From positions 19,371,956 through 19,435,955 of the forward strand of contig CM063506.1 in the NCBI GenBank assembly GCA_032207245.1: DNA of 64,000 nt, read 5' to 3'. Of the stretch, positions 1 through 12,112 are shown piece after piece. Below the pieces are notes generated by a model. That model was given only the letters and a program-made list of their open reading frames with translations. It had not been told where the DNA came from and made no database searches. Both the position numbers and the translations under genes were made by a program. Numbering within the stretch: the first letter of the stretch is position 1; every line of letters starts with the position of its first letter. Origin of the DNA: Pardosa pseudoannulata (lineage: Eukaryota > Arthropoda > Arachnida > Araneae > Lycosidae).

Positions 1-471
1 CATATACGCAGGAAGAGAGTGGTAAGGTACTACATCGCAAGTCGAGAGACTCGATCCTACGATCCGGCTTAAATAAACTAACATTGCTAACTCTACAATT
101 TCGCATCAAGATATGGACGATCTCATAACAAAGTGTCTCGAATTGTAAATGTGCCTCAGCATGTTATCTTAAGATTCTAAAAGAGGTTTCAAATTACGAG
201 AGATGTTACCTACGTACCAGTTTCAGTAAGACCAAGAGTAACAACCGTACGGAAAGCAGTGTCATTCAGTGACGAGAGCGAAAGTCATTTGTTTCATTCT
301 AAGATGATCACCATTAAATAATTTACTAAAAATATTAAGACATGGCTTCTCCCCATTTTCATATACGCAGGAAGAGAGTGGTAAGGTACTACTACATCGC
401 AAGTCGAGAGTCTCGATCCTACGATCCGGCTTAAGTAAACTAACATTGCTAACTGTACAATTTCGCATCAA
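1..471. repeat. 110-bp direct repeat, copies at 1-110 and 361-471
   Basis: Both contain CATATACGCAGGAAGAGAGT, CGATCCTACGATCCGGCTTA and CTAACATTGCTAACT, with a 3-bp insertion in the second. The first is cut by the window edge, so the unit may be longer. No gene is seen between them. Confidence 0.9.
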
Positions 472-1484
472 GGTACAATACCTATGTAAAAGAACAAGAC
501 CAAAGTTAATTAAAAGTATTTTGGAACACTCTCGCATTATATCTGTGCCTAAAACCGATTTTACATATCGAGTAAGAGAAAAAAAATGAAATTAAGAGTT
601 TGATTATTTGTATGCCATTCAGTTTGCATTCTCGCTTTAGTTCCTATTGAACATTTATTGGAAACTCTTGAAAAACATTTTAGGTTTAGACACATTATTT
701 CATAAAAATGATTTTATATATGCAACAGTACAAAAACTGATATCTATACAAAGTTCTGCAGCAGAAACCTTGGTTAAGCCAATCCCGAAGAGATTAAACT
801 GAAAAAATACCCTACACGGTATTAATTATAGAGTCAATTTTAAAATACAAAATACTATGCACTATATGAATGATTTTATCATCGCGAGATCCTGGATATT
901 TTTTATGTTGTTGTATATTTTACTTAATAGGTAGTACTTTTATTTTAATTTCGCATAAACAGTGCAATAAATTACATTGTAAGTGTGTATTTACTTACTT
1001 TAAATTTTTCATTCATAGTTATTTTTAATTGAGGTTTTTTATATCATAATTGAGATTGGAATAAACACTGGGGGTTCCGCGTTAGATTGACCACCTAACC
1101 GGAACATATGGTTCGCACCCCAGAGCCCTTGGTCTCGTAAACGGAGGTTGGCACCGTATGCCTTGGCCCACTTGGATCTGTTGCTCCGAGGAGTTTAGAT
1201 TTTTAATTGAGATTGCAGAATCTTTTTACACTTTCTGTGTGTGTGCGAATCAGGGTGTATACTCAAGCCTAGCTGCAAAACCTAACGAATATCTGTTGCA
1301 TAAAAAGTGATGGTGTAACACCTTAGCAACCCAAGAGTTGGTTGATTTCACTCATACCTATAAGAAAAAGATAAGATTTCAGGAGAATAAATCCTTTACT
1401 TTTCAATAGTTTTTGCTAAAAGCGGGTGAAATGTTATTGGTCTTATTATTATGGCAACAGCGGGGTAGTTGGGTACGAGAGCAT
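472..1484. other. intergenic, nothing firm
   Basis: About 1070-1180 is GC-richer and has a B-box-like GGTTCGCACCCC; 1245-1340 resembles a SINE tail (GATGGTGTAACACC). Otherwise AT-rich. Confidence 0.5.
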
Positions 1485-2472
1485 TGTACGTATCCTGTGT
1501 TCTGTTTTAGGTAACACAATGAAGAAGCAGGTGTTTCTTGATTAAATGATTTATTTACACCTAGCAGCTATATACACATTTCTATATACACACAATTCAA
1601 TTACAATTCACAAGTATGTGATACAATACACGCAGGCCTGAGTAGAGAAGTACACTTAAATTCACTGCAGAAAGGTTTGATAACCGACGGAAGAAAACAA
1701 TTCGTGGTATCTTTGAGTTAATAGTTCTCGGTAGCAATAATGAAGACAACACACTCAATAAGACGAGAATGTTTGAAGTTTCAATTTGTATCTTCGAAGA
1801 AGATTGAAAACAAAGTCAGAATTCCTAGGGGGAATTTACGATCAATCCTGAAGAGGATCGAATTAAAAGAAAACCCAAGGCACAGGGTATCGTTAACAAT
1901 CTCGGAAAGAGATATGTCCCAAGGTGGTATTTTCGCTAAGAAAACTATATGATGGAAAGACTAGTCAAGGCAACCTCCGAATTAGTTGGCTGCTAGCTAA
2001 CTGTCAAAAGAAGTGATCCAAAGGTGGGATTTTCGCTAAGAAAACTCTCCGATGGAGAGACTGGTCCAGACGACCTCCGAATTAGCTGGTTGCTAGCTGA
2101 CTAACTGCTTCTTAAAAAATCTCATCTCGTCTCATTTTTTAGGGAGGAGACTCTAAGAGAGGGGGCCTCACTCATGATTTCATCACTGAATCATCTGGCG
2201 ATAATCTCACCTTCAACCAACTGGATTGGTCTAGGCTAAACAATCACCGGCCGCAAACCCGGGAGTCTCCGGAATTTCGTGTCGACGAAAGATCCAACGT
2301 TGCGACATTCTTTTCTGGGCGTCCGGCTGTCTGCCCTGTTATTTCGCTACTGTAGAACATAAAAGTCTAGACATCGTGATGGGGAAAACAACACCTTTGT
2401 CTCCACATAAGCGAAGTCCATTTCTCAAACTCTTTTGAGAAGCAAAGTCTTTGAGGTAGGCACGCCGTTACA
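1485..2472. repeat. solo LTR, family 1 (988 bp)
   Basis: TGTACGTATCCTG ... GCCGTTACA. It shares long blocks with 28080-29690, among them GATGGAGAGACTGGTC, CGACCTCCGAATTAGCTGG and GGCCGCAAACC. TG...CA ends and no internal coding region indicate a solo LTR, probably Ty3/Gypsy. The ORF at 1740-1952 is chance. No target duplication seen. Confidence 0.7.
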
Positions 2473-3822
2473 GTATAATGCCAGCGTACATTGCAGTGAA
2501 ACAGACACACCAGTCTAGGCTTCGCTAGCTAAAAAAATAGCTTCCTCATTTATCTGAAGTTAATTCACCGTTACGTTAAGTAATAATTCGTTTGTTTTAA
2601 TGCATTTGTAACTTTATTAACCCATTAAAGGGTCATTTATTTCTAGTAATGTTAAGTTTAAATATTTTTGGAAATGAAATTAGTTTTTAAAAAGAAATTC
2701 ATTTAGCTTATTATCTAAAATAAATTTGATTTTAAAGACCCCTGCCCCTTTTATTTTCTTTTTAGTGGTAAGCATATTTAGTAATTGATGGGAAAATAGC
2801 TACCCATTAACACTTAAAAATAAATGAAATTGGTGGGAAGTATACTTCCCACGGCCTTATAAAGGGTGAAATGCTTTCACTATGACAGCAACCGCTGCAG
2901 GGGGGAGGGAGTTAAATACCTTGGACATCTCTGGTTCAACTAAAGAAAATAGCTTTGTATTAAAATTTCAAACTAGTATATCTTCTTTTCTAATGGATCA
3001 ATTAGGGCAATTACTAAATTTAAGAAATAGATTGGCAATTTCCCAGAAGGATTGTCTTTTAAGTATGAAATCACCAAAAATATATTACAGAATATAATAA
3101 TAATTAAAATAGGTTAATTGGGTATAAATATTATTACATATATGGGGTGTCATATGTACCTCTAAGAAAATGAGAAGAAAGCTATTTTTCCTTTATTCCT
3201 GCAATAATTTTGGACATGAAGGGGGGGGAGATCACGCTCTACCTTTCTTTGCCATCGAATATCTCTAACCAAAAATATCTGTCAGCCTCGGAAATTGTCC
3301 TTCCGTTGAAACGTAACCATTTCATCGAATATCATCAAAAAAGATCCCGTGACTCGGAGACTGAACCTCGGTAACGACCCCCTGGGGGATATTCCTGTCC
3401 CCTGCCTTCTCTGGATGGAGATAATTGAAAACCAGAAAAGTATTCTTCTTACCTTTCCTGAAAAAAAGAGAAGGTATAAATTACCGCTGGGAAACCATGA
3501 GACTAAATTAACTGTCGAAGTGACAGTGGATTTTCTGCTAAACTAAATGTCACCGTAAGTTGATATTTCTCTGTGTATTGGGAATGCAAAGAAAAAGCTT
3601 TTCTTTAATATCTATCATTCTTCAATGAATATACTTACACACCGTACAATAAAGTCACTTCTATAATCCTCGTTTAGCAAAAAAGCAGAATGTAGTGCTT
3701 CGATCAAAAATCAAACCATTCATTGCTATTATTTTAAAAGTTTAAATAGAAAATAAATTTTTTTACCAGCGCTTTTCTAACAGTTATTATCCGTTTGATA
3801 TTTTTTCAGATACTTTACATAA
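2473..3822. other. intergenic, nothing recognised
   Basis: Short open frames at 2882-3097 and 3349-3546 lack any family signal or splice support. A G run lies at 3220-3229. Confidence 0.55.
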
Positions 3823-3824
3823 TA

Positions 3825-4595
3825 CACTCAAGAGTCAAAACATTATGACCACCCCTACATTTTGCAATAAACTAGCCTGGATGACGTGGAAGGAGAATCA
3901 TTAATTCACTTACTTCTGTGTGTAATGGGAAAGTCTGTGGATCTAAGCTATTTTGATAGAGGGCAGATCGTAATGGCTCGAAGGCTCGAACAAGTATTTC
4001 CGAAACTGCAGGACTCGTAGGTTGGTCGCGATCTACAGTTGTTAGTGCTTATGCAAAGTGGATGAATGACGGTGAAACCAGCGTGTAGACCACGTGGTTT
4101 TGGAAGTCCACACGCTATCAAAGAAAAAAGTTGTCAGAGACTGTCTCGAATGGTGAAGCAAAACCGGAGCCAGAGAGTGGCTCAGCTGACAACCCAATAC
4201 AATGCAGGGCCAAGTAGAATAGTATCGGAGCACACTGTTCAGCGGACACTGTTGGATATGGGGCTACGCAGCAAACGTCCCACTCGTGTGCCTTTGCTGA
4301 CCAAGCATCATCGCCAACCGCGCTTACGCTGGGCCCGGGAACATCGCGACTGGTCCATGGATTAGTGGGAGAGAGTTGCCTGGTCAGATGAATCACGGTT
4401 TGTCATTCATCCCGCCGATGGCCGTGTGAGGATACGCCGTCTTCCAGGCGAACAGTTGCTCCCTCAATGTACAGTAGGTCATACACAGGCCGGTGGTAGC
4501 AGTATTATGCTTTGGAAGACGTTATCTTGGGCTTCTCTGAGACCTATGGTTGTGGTAGAGCAGACCGCAGGTCTCACGTCTGTGGCTCTTGAGTG
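3825..4595 (+). mobile_element. Tc1-type transposon, internally deleted
   Basis: The ends CACTCAAGAGTC and GGCTCTTGAGTG are inverted repeats flanked by TA (3823-3824, 4596-4597). Length is 771 bp. The transposase reading (3925 to about 4553) is cut before its second catalytic Asp and joined to the 3' terminus. Confidence 0.88.
3925..4553 (+). pseudogene. Tc1 transposase, N-terminal two thirds, broken
   Basis: It opens MGKSVDLSYFDRGQIVMARR, then frameshifts; LVGWSRSTVVSAYAKWM gives the first helix-turn-helix, and VKQNRSQRVAQLT the second domain. LLDMGLRSKRPTRVPLLTKHH and RLRWAREHRDWSMD follow, with a TAG after. VAWSDESRF carries the first catalytic Asp, and the match ends at SIMLWKTLSW. Two frameshifts and at least two stops are visible. 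Confidence 0.85.
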
Positions 4596-4597
4596 TA

Positions 4598-5556
4598 TAT
4601 GACATAGGAAATAAAAGTTAGTTAATCTGATTAAATAAAATTTAAGCAGTCTCATTTCAGACAGTAACGCTAGTAGAGCTACGAATGCAAGCCTATTTTT
4701 AAGAAATGAACCAAAATAAAAACCAATCTTAGATGCAAAGTGCATATTAACTTTTTGTATTGTTATAACTTTTTATAAATTAGCGGCACTTGCTTTTATT
4801 AGCACTTTGCCATACTATTCGCTGCTTTGCAGCTCTTTTAATTATGATAGCACTATATAGGTAGAGCAAAATTGCTCCCTTTGAGGGAACAACACACAAA
4901 TACAGTCAAGCCTAACTCGGGAATCGAAATAAATAACCCATCGAGTGGGAACATAATATGCTAACCACTATACAATCTGGGATGCTGTATTGCAATAAAT
5001 GATATTTTAAATAAATTACAGTAGAGCTCTGATTAACTATACTGTCCAGTTAACCGAATTGAACAAGAGCCGTGCGATGTGTTTCAGCCTTCTCCAAAAA
5101 TATTTCCCCACAAAAATCCGTCTTTATCTTCAGCACTGTTCGGATTTGAGGTTGGTTCGGTTCGCCAAACAAAGTGATCAGTCTAATTCTACTGTTAATT
5201 ACTATATCAATAGCTCTCTACGCTAGCACAACACAAAACAAACATATAGAAATCAATATACAGCACTTTATAGTAAAGTCATTGTTCCTCAACCTGTCTA
5301 GTCCAATTTACATTATCCTTTCTTGGGTTCTGTTTTTGCTCCTGCCCCGTCTGCTTCCTGCTTGTTACTCGCATACCTTGGGAAGGAAAACGAAAAATTG
5401 TTTCTTCTTTATCTTGGTACCCTCAGAAAGAGGGAGCCTTCAAAAGAGGAAGCCCTCCTCCCTTAACTTTGAACCAATTTTGTAGAAAATAAAAAAAATT
5501 AAAATGTTTAAAAATTAACTTTTAAATACCTCTTTTATAATAGGCCAAAATATGCA
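4598..5556. other. intergenic
   Basis: Besides the tRNA-like remnant at 4898-4985 I see nothing. The 103-codon frame at 5174-5485 is hydrophobic but has no family signal. Confidence 0.5.
4898..4985 (-). repeat. tRNA-like remnant
   Basis: The minus strand: GATTGTATAGTGGTTAGCAT, CCCACTCGATGGGT and TTTCGATTCCCGAGTT, resembling a tRNA with A and B boxes but too changed in the arms to be a gene. Probably a SINE head of another family. Confidence 0.45.
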
Positions 5557-5569
5557 CTATTATAGTGTG

Positions 5570-5742
5570 GTTTGGTTTAGAGTGCTACGGTCTACTTTTT
5601 GCAACACGAGGGCTAATGAGACCGGGACCTACAGCTTAAAGCCGATTCCGAACGGCTACGAATATCCATGCCACAGTGGGATTCGAACCCATGAACTCCG
5701 GTACCGAAGGCCAGCACCCTAACCAATCGGCCATCGTTCGGC
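5570..5742 (-). repeat. full-length tRNA-derived SINE, 173 bp
   Basis: Minus strand: GCCGAACGATGGCCGATTGG (A box), TGGGTTCGAATCCCAC-type B box, then CGGTCTCATTAGCCCTCGTG and an AAACCAAACC tail. CTATTATAGTGTG is duplicated exactly on both sides (5557-5569 and 5743-5755), so both ends are known. Confidence 0.95.
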
Positions 5743-6024
5743 CTATTATAGTGTGAAAAAAAGTTACATAAAAAAACATTACCATCGCCATTTTTTAAAG
5801 TTGTCTAACAATCCGGAATTTTCAGTATCTGGATTGACCTCGATCCCGATTGATCGGGATAATCTGCCGTCTACTATAATAGTAAATAGACAAAAAAGTT
5901 TTGTTTCTGTATTTCGCGTCTTCTGAGAAATTTGAGACATCCACAATTTTAATCTTGCGTTAGCACTGTCAAGAATTAATCAAATTTGAAGCTACTTATG
6001 AGGTCTTGATCGGCTTGTGAGTTG

Positions 6025-6192
6025 AAGTCCTATGGTCTATCGTTTCGCTACACGACGGGGGGGGGGCTAAAGAGACCGGGAACTGCTGCTTGAAAACGAT
6101 TCCGAAAGGCTCCGAACATCCATGTCAGCAGTGGAATTTGAACCTTTGAATTCCGGAACCGAAGAACAGTGCCCTAACCGTTCGGCCATATG
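6025..6192 (-). repeat. tRNA-derived SINE (173-bp family), diverged
   Basis: Same order as the 5570 copy with many changes; a G run (about 6057-6066) interrupts the tail half. Confidence 0.8.
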
Positions 6193-6525
6193 AAGCTTTG
6201 AATTATAAAAAGGGTCATTGAAGATCTAATTTGTCGAAATATGATCTTAAATTTATTTTTTTAAGAAAAAGTTTTAAGAAAAATCATAAATTAATCAGAA
6301 ATCTGTCAAAAAAATTCAGATTAAATCATCAAAACTTTAGTAAAAAAAAGCTGCTCATCGTAAAACAAGTACAAAAAAACTTTTGATGAAAAAGTAAAAG
6401 TAAAAATAATTTTAAAATATGGCTAAATGAAAACTTACAGCATAAGTCTTACTATGTGTTGCTTAAATTCAAAAATGGTTTGATTATTGCGCTAAATATA
6501 AAACAGAGAAATTTGAAGCAAATGT

Positions 6526-6690
6526 CGTGGTTTGGTTTTGAGCCCTACGGTGTAATTGTTTGTTACACAAGGACTGGACCGGGATCTGCTGCTTAAAGTT
6601 GATTTCAAACACCAAAGCCAGTAGTGGAATACGAACCCACGAACTCTAGTACCGAAGAGCAGTGCCCTATATATTCGTCGCCATCAATAG
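6526..6690 (-). repeat. tRNA-derived SINE (173-bp family), diverged
   Basis: Starts GTGGTTTGGTTTTGAGCCC and keeps the B box region ACGAACCCACGAACTC; the middle has small deletions. Confidence 0.8.
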
Positions 6691-8199
6691 CACATTTATG
6701 ATTCGTTTTTATTTTATTTAAATTATAAGTACATATCTGCAAGCTGAACTGTCGAGTGTAATATTTGTGCTAAAAAAGATTCAAAATAATTCTATAATAA
6801 ATTGACATTTTTTTTATTTTTTAACCTCAATCCCTATATTACTGCGTTTAATATGAGCTAAAAACGTATATTACAAGTTATTTCTCAATGGGTATTAGTA
6901 AAAAAAAAACTTTTTATTATTTAATTTTTGTCTGAGCCATTTTTCTACACGCCGAAATTTTATTTCTCTCAAGATGATTCAAGGGATTAAAATAAATATA
7001 ATCCTTTTAAATGCCTAAATTGTTCTTGCAAAATGGATCAATTCATTTACTGTAGATACGATTTAAGCTCCTCTCTATAAAAAAGAGGGCAAGAAGATTT
7101 CGTTTTATCGTGCCATCCGTTACATGTTTTAATTTAGGTCAAAGAATTCTCTCTAGCATCCATCTTTGGGAGAGTCCTTGCTTCGGTAAAAGAACAGGTA
7201 AGTTTGCTTTCCTTGCTGAGTAATTAATTTCGTAGAGAGTCCCGGATGTTTCCTTTCGCATCGGTCGTTTAATCTAATAAAAAAGGAAGCAGCAAAGGAT
7301 TAGAGCTCCCAACCAGCGTGGTTTTGCCCACTCTTAATCTAATCAGTCTTTCGACCGGAATGAGTCATATAGAGTGATTCCGCTTTTAGACCCTAGTATT
7401 TTATGCTCCAATAAAATCGACGAAGAATTCTTTTACATCTCCTGAAATAAATAAATAGGTAAATTCTTTAAGCATAAAATCCCCGTTAACTGCTTGTTTT
7501 TCTTTATTTTAAAAGGTTATTTTGTTTTCTCGAAACGCTGAGGCAGTTAAGTATTGGGTTAAGCACAGATATTATTTGAGAACTCAGAGGACTTGGCGAG
7601 CACGAACCTATCTTATGTGAACCAACCGCTATTAATAAACACGATGAATCTTTGAATGGCTCGAACCTCGATTCCGCAACCCTCTGGATAAGATATTGTC
7701 GTGTAGTCCTCGTTTTTATTTGAATATTAACCTGTGATCAAATGTATAGTGGGATTTTATTTTGATTGCGTTGTGTAAAAGTATTTTAGTACTAAATTTA
7801 ACCACAGGTTCTGAGAAACTACAGACATAAGATATGAAACTAAAAGATAAATTAACAGCATCTGAAACTAGCTTAATATAAAAAAATAAATTTATTATAA
7901 TCTATAAACATCTATGTACACACAAAACTGATGCTGATTTTCATCAAATATGCATTTATCAACATCTTCTAAATTAGTTCTGACAATAAAATCTTTTAAT
8001 ACTTATGTAATTATGTAAATATGAGAGAGAGGACCTAATCTCAATTTCAAAATGTATGTAAAAGGGGGTACCTTTGGGGAGCTAAAATGGTGTGTCTTTA
8101 ACACTGCTGGTTGATGGGTATCTATGGATCCTTCGTCGGTCTGGTCAGGGGCTTCCTCCTGAGTGTTTGGAGGTGCGGCCGTGCTATTTGATGCAGGAA
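6691..8199. other. intergenic
   Basis: AT-rich, with one SINE fragment (7590-7700). Nothing else recognised. Confidence 0.5.
7590..7700 (-). repeat. fragment of the Thr/Met-like SINE
   Basis: The minus strand has GAGGGTTGCGGAATCGAGG then TTCGAGCC and a CATCGTGTTTATTAATAGCG stretch like the post-tRNA part of the 55125 copy. Confidence 0.5.
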
Positions 8200-8372
8200 C
8201 ACTTCCTGTCGGACTTGGCTGGACTCTCGAACTCGTTCCATCGGACTCTCTCCTCGTCTCGACTATCGAACACTTTCTGTCGGACTCTCCCCTCGTCTCG
8301 ACTCTCGAACACACCTTCTGTCGGACTCTCCTCTAGTATCGACTATCGAACACCTTTTTTGGGACTTCCGAA
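8200..8372. repeat. minisatellite, about 39-bp unit, about 4 copies
   Basis: Units contain CTGTCGGACTCTCC, CTCGTCTCGACT and CTCGAACACC. GC-rich against the surroundings. Confidence 0.8.
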
Positions 8373-9969
8373 CACCTTATCAATTTTTAGATTTTTCTTA
8401 TTTTATTAATTTCAACCTTGTCCCCTCTTCCTTCTTATCGTCCAATCGGGATAGTTGTAAGAATATCATTGGTCTGCTTAAACCCCGCCTTGAGACCGCC
8501 AACGTGAAAAACCTTATCCCTTCTAATTGGGCACTGTCCCTTAGGGACTCATAAATACTCCACAAAGGTACATTCTTATTTAATGTCAAGTACGGAGACG
8601 GGATTCTAATCTGGGACTGGGATCAGAACCCCGTCCGAGACCACCGTACAAGACAACAATATCCGTAAAATATAAATTTATGGTCCTCTGTCTTTTTACA
8701 AAGATGTGATGAGGTCAGATTTAGATCCCGAGCATTTTACTTCTTGTATGAATGAATCAATTATATTACTGATCTAAATCGCCTCATCACAGATATCGCT
8801 ACCATTTTCGAATGGACAACCATGACTCACATACATTAGAAATTGATGGTGAAAAATGAAAACGAAGCAAAACATAGAACTAAAAATCAAAGGTTTAACG
8901 CTGTTGTGTCTCATTAGCAATACTCACAAACATCATTAAACAAAAGGAATGTTTTTAAAACATGTGACCTATGTGATGAACACACCTTGGTGCTGTACAA
9001 TCCTTATAAGAAAAAGAACAAAAGATAGCAAAATCCCACGCCAAAACGCCAAGTAAAGATGCGCTAGCCAAGATGACTATTAGGGAAGCTAACCGCCAGC
9101 ACTGTTAGTGGTATGAAAAAATGGATCTCATGTCCAACCGGTAACGAGATGGCTGGTTTTAACGATTGAGCTCATCTTTAATCTTACTATGATGTACTAA
9201 TTAAAGACAACCTAAAAACTGGTAAAACATAAGAAGGGACGTAAACGTGACAACAGATTCATTAATCTTTATTCATATAATCATGACTATCTGTCTGTAA
9301 GCAGTTTTCGGAAGGTCCTAAGTCCTCATTTCCGAAAACGCCCATAAAGTAATCCACCATCGAAGACGGTCTGTTTGATAAGCATACAAAAGCATCGCGT
9401 CATAATGAAGATGGCTTCAACTGAAAAAGTAAATTCCGCGTGATTTCAGGTCACAAACATGTTGTAATCCTGCGCATCGAGAGACTCCCTATTTTTAGAA
9501 ACCTCCTTTCCGATCCCTTCACAACATCCTCTTGCCGAAGTAATTATGTAATTACAGAAGCGAGAAGAGAAATGGTGTCTCATTTCACTCTGCTGAAATT
9601 CAATTTCAGTTTATAGCTAAAAGAGGGAGTTTTATAACCGTTCAATTTACTGAATTAGAGGGAAGCAATGAAGGAAGAAAAAACGGGACGGAGAGAGATT
9701 TTTGACAGAAATGTCATAACAAATGTAATTAGAGGACATAATCTGGAAGATAAGAAATTTGATATTGAAATTTAGACTCATTTACTCAAGTTTTCTAACA
9801 ATTTCGAAAGTTATTTAAAATAAATATGTATTTTCTGGTCCTTTGAGAAACAGACATTTTCCCATTCTAGTGAGGTCGTCAGTCTAAGGAGTCTTGAAGT
9901 ATGAGGTATAAAAAACTGTTTTAAGTGTTCGGAAACTATTTTTGGAAAGAAAATTTTGGAACTGCGAAA
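8373..9969. other. intergenic
   Basis: One SINE fragment (9105-9175); otherwise nothing recognised. Confidence 0.5.
9105..9175 (-). repeat. fragment of the Thr/Met-like SINE
   Basis: The minus strand keeps GAGCTCAATCGTTAAAACCA then CCATCTCGTTACCGGTTGG; the B box is mostly lost. Confidence 0.5.
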
Positions 9970-9971
9970 TA

Positions 9972-10700
9972 CGAGGCGCATCCAGAAAGTAAGTTTCTTT
10001 ATTTAAAAGAAAAAAAACTCACATTTTCAGAGGCATATTTATTGTCAACAAGTACAGCAATGTTTCAGCTATTTTTCAACATAGCCACCACCAGAATTGA
10101 GACACTTGTCGTATTGTGGGATCAACTTTTGTATACCTCTGTCGTAGAACTCTACCGCCTGTGAATGGATACAGCCTTCCTGTCCCAGAACACAGTGCAC
10201 ATCCCTTTCCATACCGATAGTGTCTGTTTGAATTTGGTCCTGACTAAAGATCCACTATGATGATAATGCATTGCATGCTGCTTGGTTTCTGGGCTAAAGT
10301 GCGAAATCCAAGTCTCATTACCCGTGACGATCTTGTCGAGGAACTCGTCGCCGTCATCGTGATACCATAGCAGAAATGTCAGTGCTGCTCCTAAGCGTTG
10401 AATTTTGTGTTCGGGTGTGAGTTTCGGCTCACAGACCTGACAGAGCTGACGACGAATTTCAATTGGTGGAATGCTTTGTGCATTCAAGATCACCGACCGA
10501 ACCTTACAGGCGGCGGGAGAAGGAATTGGGGTTTCCATCTCGGACCACTACTACCCCACTACTGGCACGAATCGAGACTTGTCCAGCTGTCATATGAATA
10601 ATACGTCATAGATCTGTTACGCACGCGCAATGGACAAGGCTAATTACGTTTACTTTAAAGGGGAAAACATCGGGGAAACTCAGTTTCTGGATGCGACTCG
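9972..10700 (-). mobile_element. mariner element with two internal deletions, intact ends
   Basis: The termini CGAGGCGCATCCAGAAAGTA and, inverted, CGAGTCGCATCCAGAAACTG are flanked by TA (9970-9971 and 10701-10702), a standard mariner duplication. At 729 bp it is much shorter than the usual about 1.3 kb. The transposase runs on the minus strand and lacks two segments. Confidence 0.93.
10152..10538 (-). pseudogene. mariner transposase, internally deleted
   Basis: 128 residues. After a short head, IEIRRQLCQV joins directly to TPEHKIQRLGAALTFL, so the middle of the helix-turn-helix region is missing. Then comes IVTGNETWISHFSPETKQ: the first catalytic Asp of the TGDETW motif is Asn here. TKFKQTLSVWKGMCTVFWDRK follows, and the frame then breaks; downstream (10165-10075, another frame) FYDRGIQKLIPQYDKCL and GGGYVEK are the family's C-terminus. 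The second and third catalytic Asp fall in the second deletion. It cannot be active. Confidence 0.88.
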
Positions 10701-10802
10701 TATTTTACTTAGAGCAAGAGTTCTCAAACTGTGAGCAAAATACCCTGGGGCATCGTGAAGGAAAGTTAAGGATACCTGGCTTCCATTGAGAGAGCGACAA
10801 GG

Positions 10803-10955
10803 TTTGTTTTGCAATATGAGGGGTAATGAGACTGGAACCTACTGCTTAAAATGAATTCCGAACGACTACGCATATTCATGCCTGCTGTGGGATTCGAACC
10901 CACGAACTCCCGTACCGCAGAGTAAGGCTTCAGAATTCGGTCATTTTTCGGTGAA
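10803..10955 (-). repeat. tRNA-derived SINE (173-bp family), diverged
   Basis: It has GTAATGAGACTGGAACCTAC, the B box GTGGGATTCGAACCCACGAA and a decayed head ending CGGTCATTTTTCGG. Confidence 0.82.
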
Positions 10956-11016
10956 AGAGAGACAAGACTTGCACTAAATGCTTCACCTTATTTTGCCTTA
11001 ATTATATTTTTATTAA

Positions 11017-11222
11017 CCCGTAGCGCTCCATTGGCTCAACTACGGAGCCATCCGGGATTTGCTCCGCAGCTCCGGAGGCTCCGCTGCGGAGACATATGTT
11101 TTTGACATGATTAGCATTTTAAGAGTAACGATCCTAAAAGTATTAGGCTCCGCAGCGGAGCCTACGGAGCTGTGGAACAAGTACCGGATGGCTCCGTAGC
11201 TGAGCCAACGGAGAGCTAAGGG
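11017..11222. mobile_element. palindromic MITE with TTAA target sites
   Basis: 206 bp between two TTAA tetramers (11013-11016, 11223-11226). The two halves are inverted repeats for about 80 bp each, rich in CTCCGxAG words. The CCC next to TTAA and the TTAA duplication fit piggyBac-type mobilisation. No coding capacity. Confidence 0.82.
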
Positions 11223-11226
11223 TTAA

Positions 11227-12112
11227 TATTTTTCATTATTTTTGTTCTGTTTAATTAAACAATAGTTCCTTAATTTTTTTATAAACAGAGTTCAATCGAA
11301 CTGTTTTACGATAATAGCTTGAAAACAAAATTTGCCTACTCGAATTTAATACAACTTTATATTTCAATCAAAATTGGGTTAAAGTACATAAAATTGTACA
11401 CTTTCCATTCGTTTTGAAACATTCTATACATTCAATGCTCTATTTTCAGATTTTGCTAAAATAAACTCTAAATATTGTTGGAAATTAGTATGAAGTAAGA
11501 AAGCTATATCAGTAAGAGTAGCTATATCAAGCTGTCTTCCGCGATGAAAGAAGAAAAAATGTGTGATTATCAGCAAGTTCACTTATATTGTCTTTCTAAT
11601 TTAACACAGAAGGTTTTCGTTAAACATTATGCATTTTATTTCTAAGTGTTCTTATCGATTAAAACTATTTTACTTTATATCAAAAATGCTTGTTTCCGTT
11701 TTTGTTCCTTATAAACTTTAAAGTAAAAATATTGCAATTGAGATACCGTCTAAAAACAAAATCATTGTATGCTCTCGGAGTTCTAAAAAATGTTTGGCCC
11801 GTGACATAGATTATGTATTTTCTAATTTTTAGAGAAAATTAAATCATTATAAGTTAAAGTTTGTTGTTGTTGCTAATGTCACTTGGACGAGCCAAGCACA
11901 TGATCCAGAGGCCACACGAATTAAAGCGAGGGGATGCCACTTTCGTTTGACGAACACCGCTAGGTCGAAAGAATGTCTTAGCTCAAATGGGTCTCCGTAA
12001 TATAGATGCAGGGACCAAGCAGAAAACTGTGGCTTGGAGAAACCCCAGAAGTATCGTTTGAGAACTTAAAGAACATTGCGACCACTAACATATTTAAGTC
12101 TCCAATCATCAT
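11227..12112. other. intergenic
   Basis: Mostly AT-rich. 11870-12070 is GC-richer (CACTTGGACGAGCCAAGCAC) and may be a repeat not known to me. Confidence 0.45.

Noticed and set aside
5174..5485. 103-codon ORF with a hydrophobic N-terminus as a secreted or membrane protein
   Set aside because: No homologue recognised, no splice or promoter support, ordinary for T-rich sequence.
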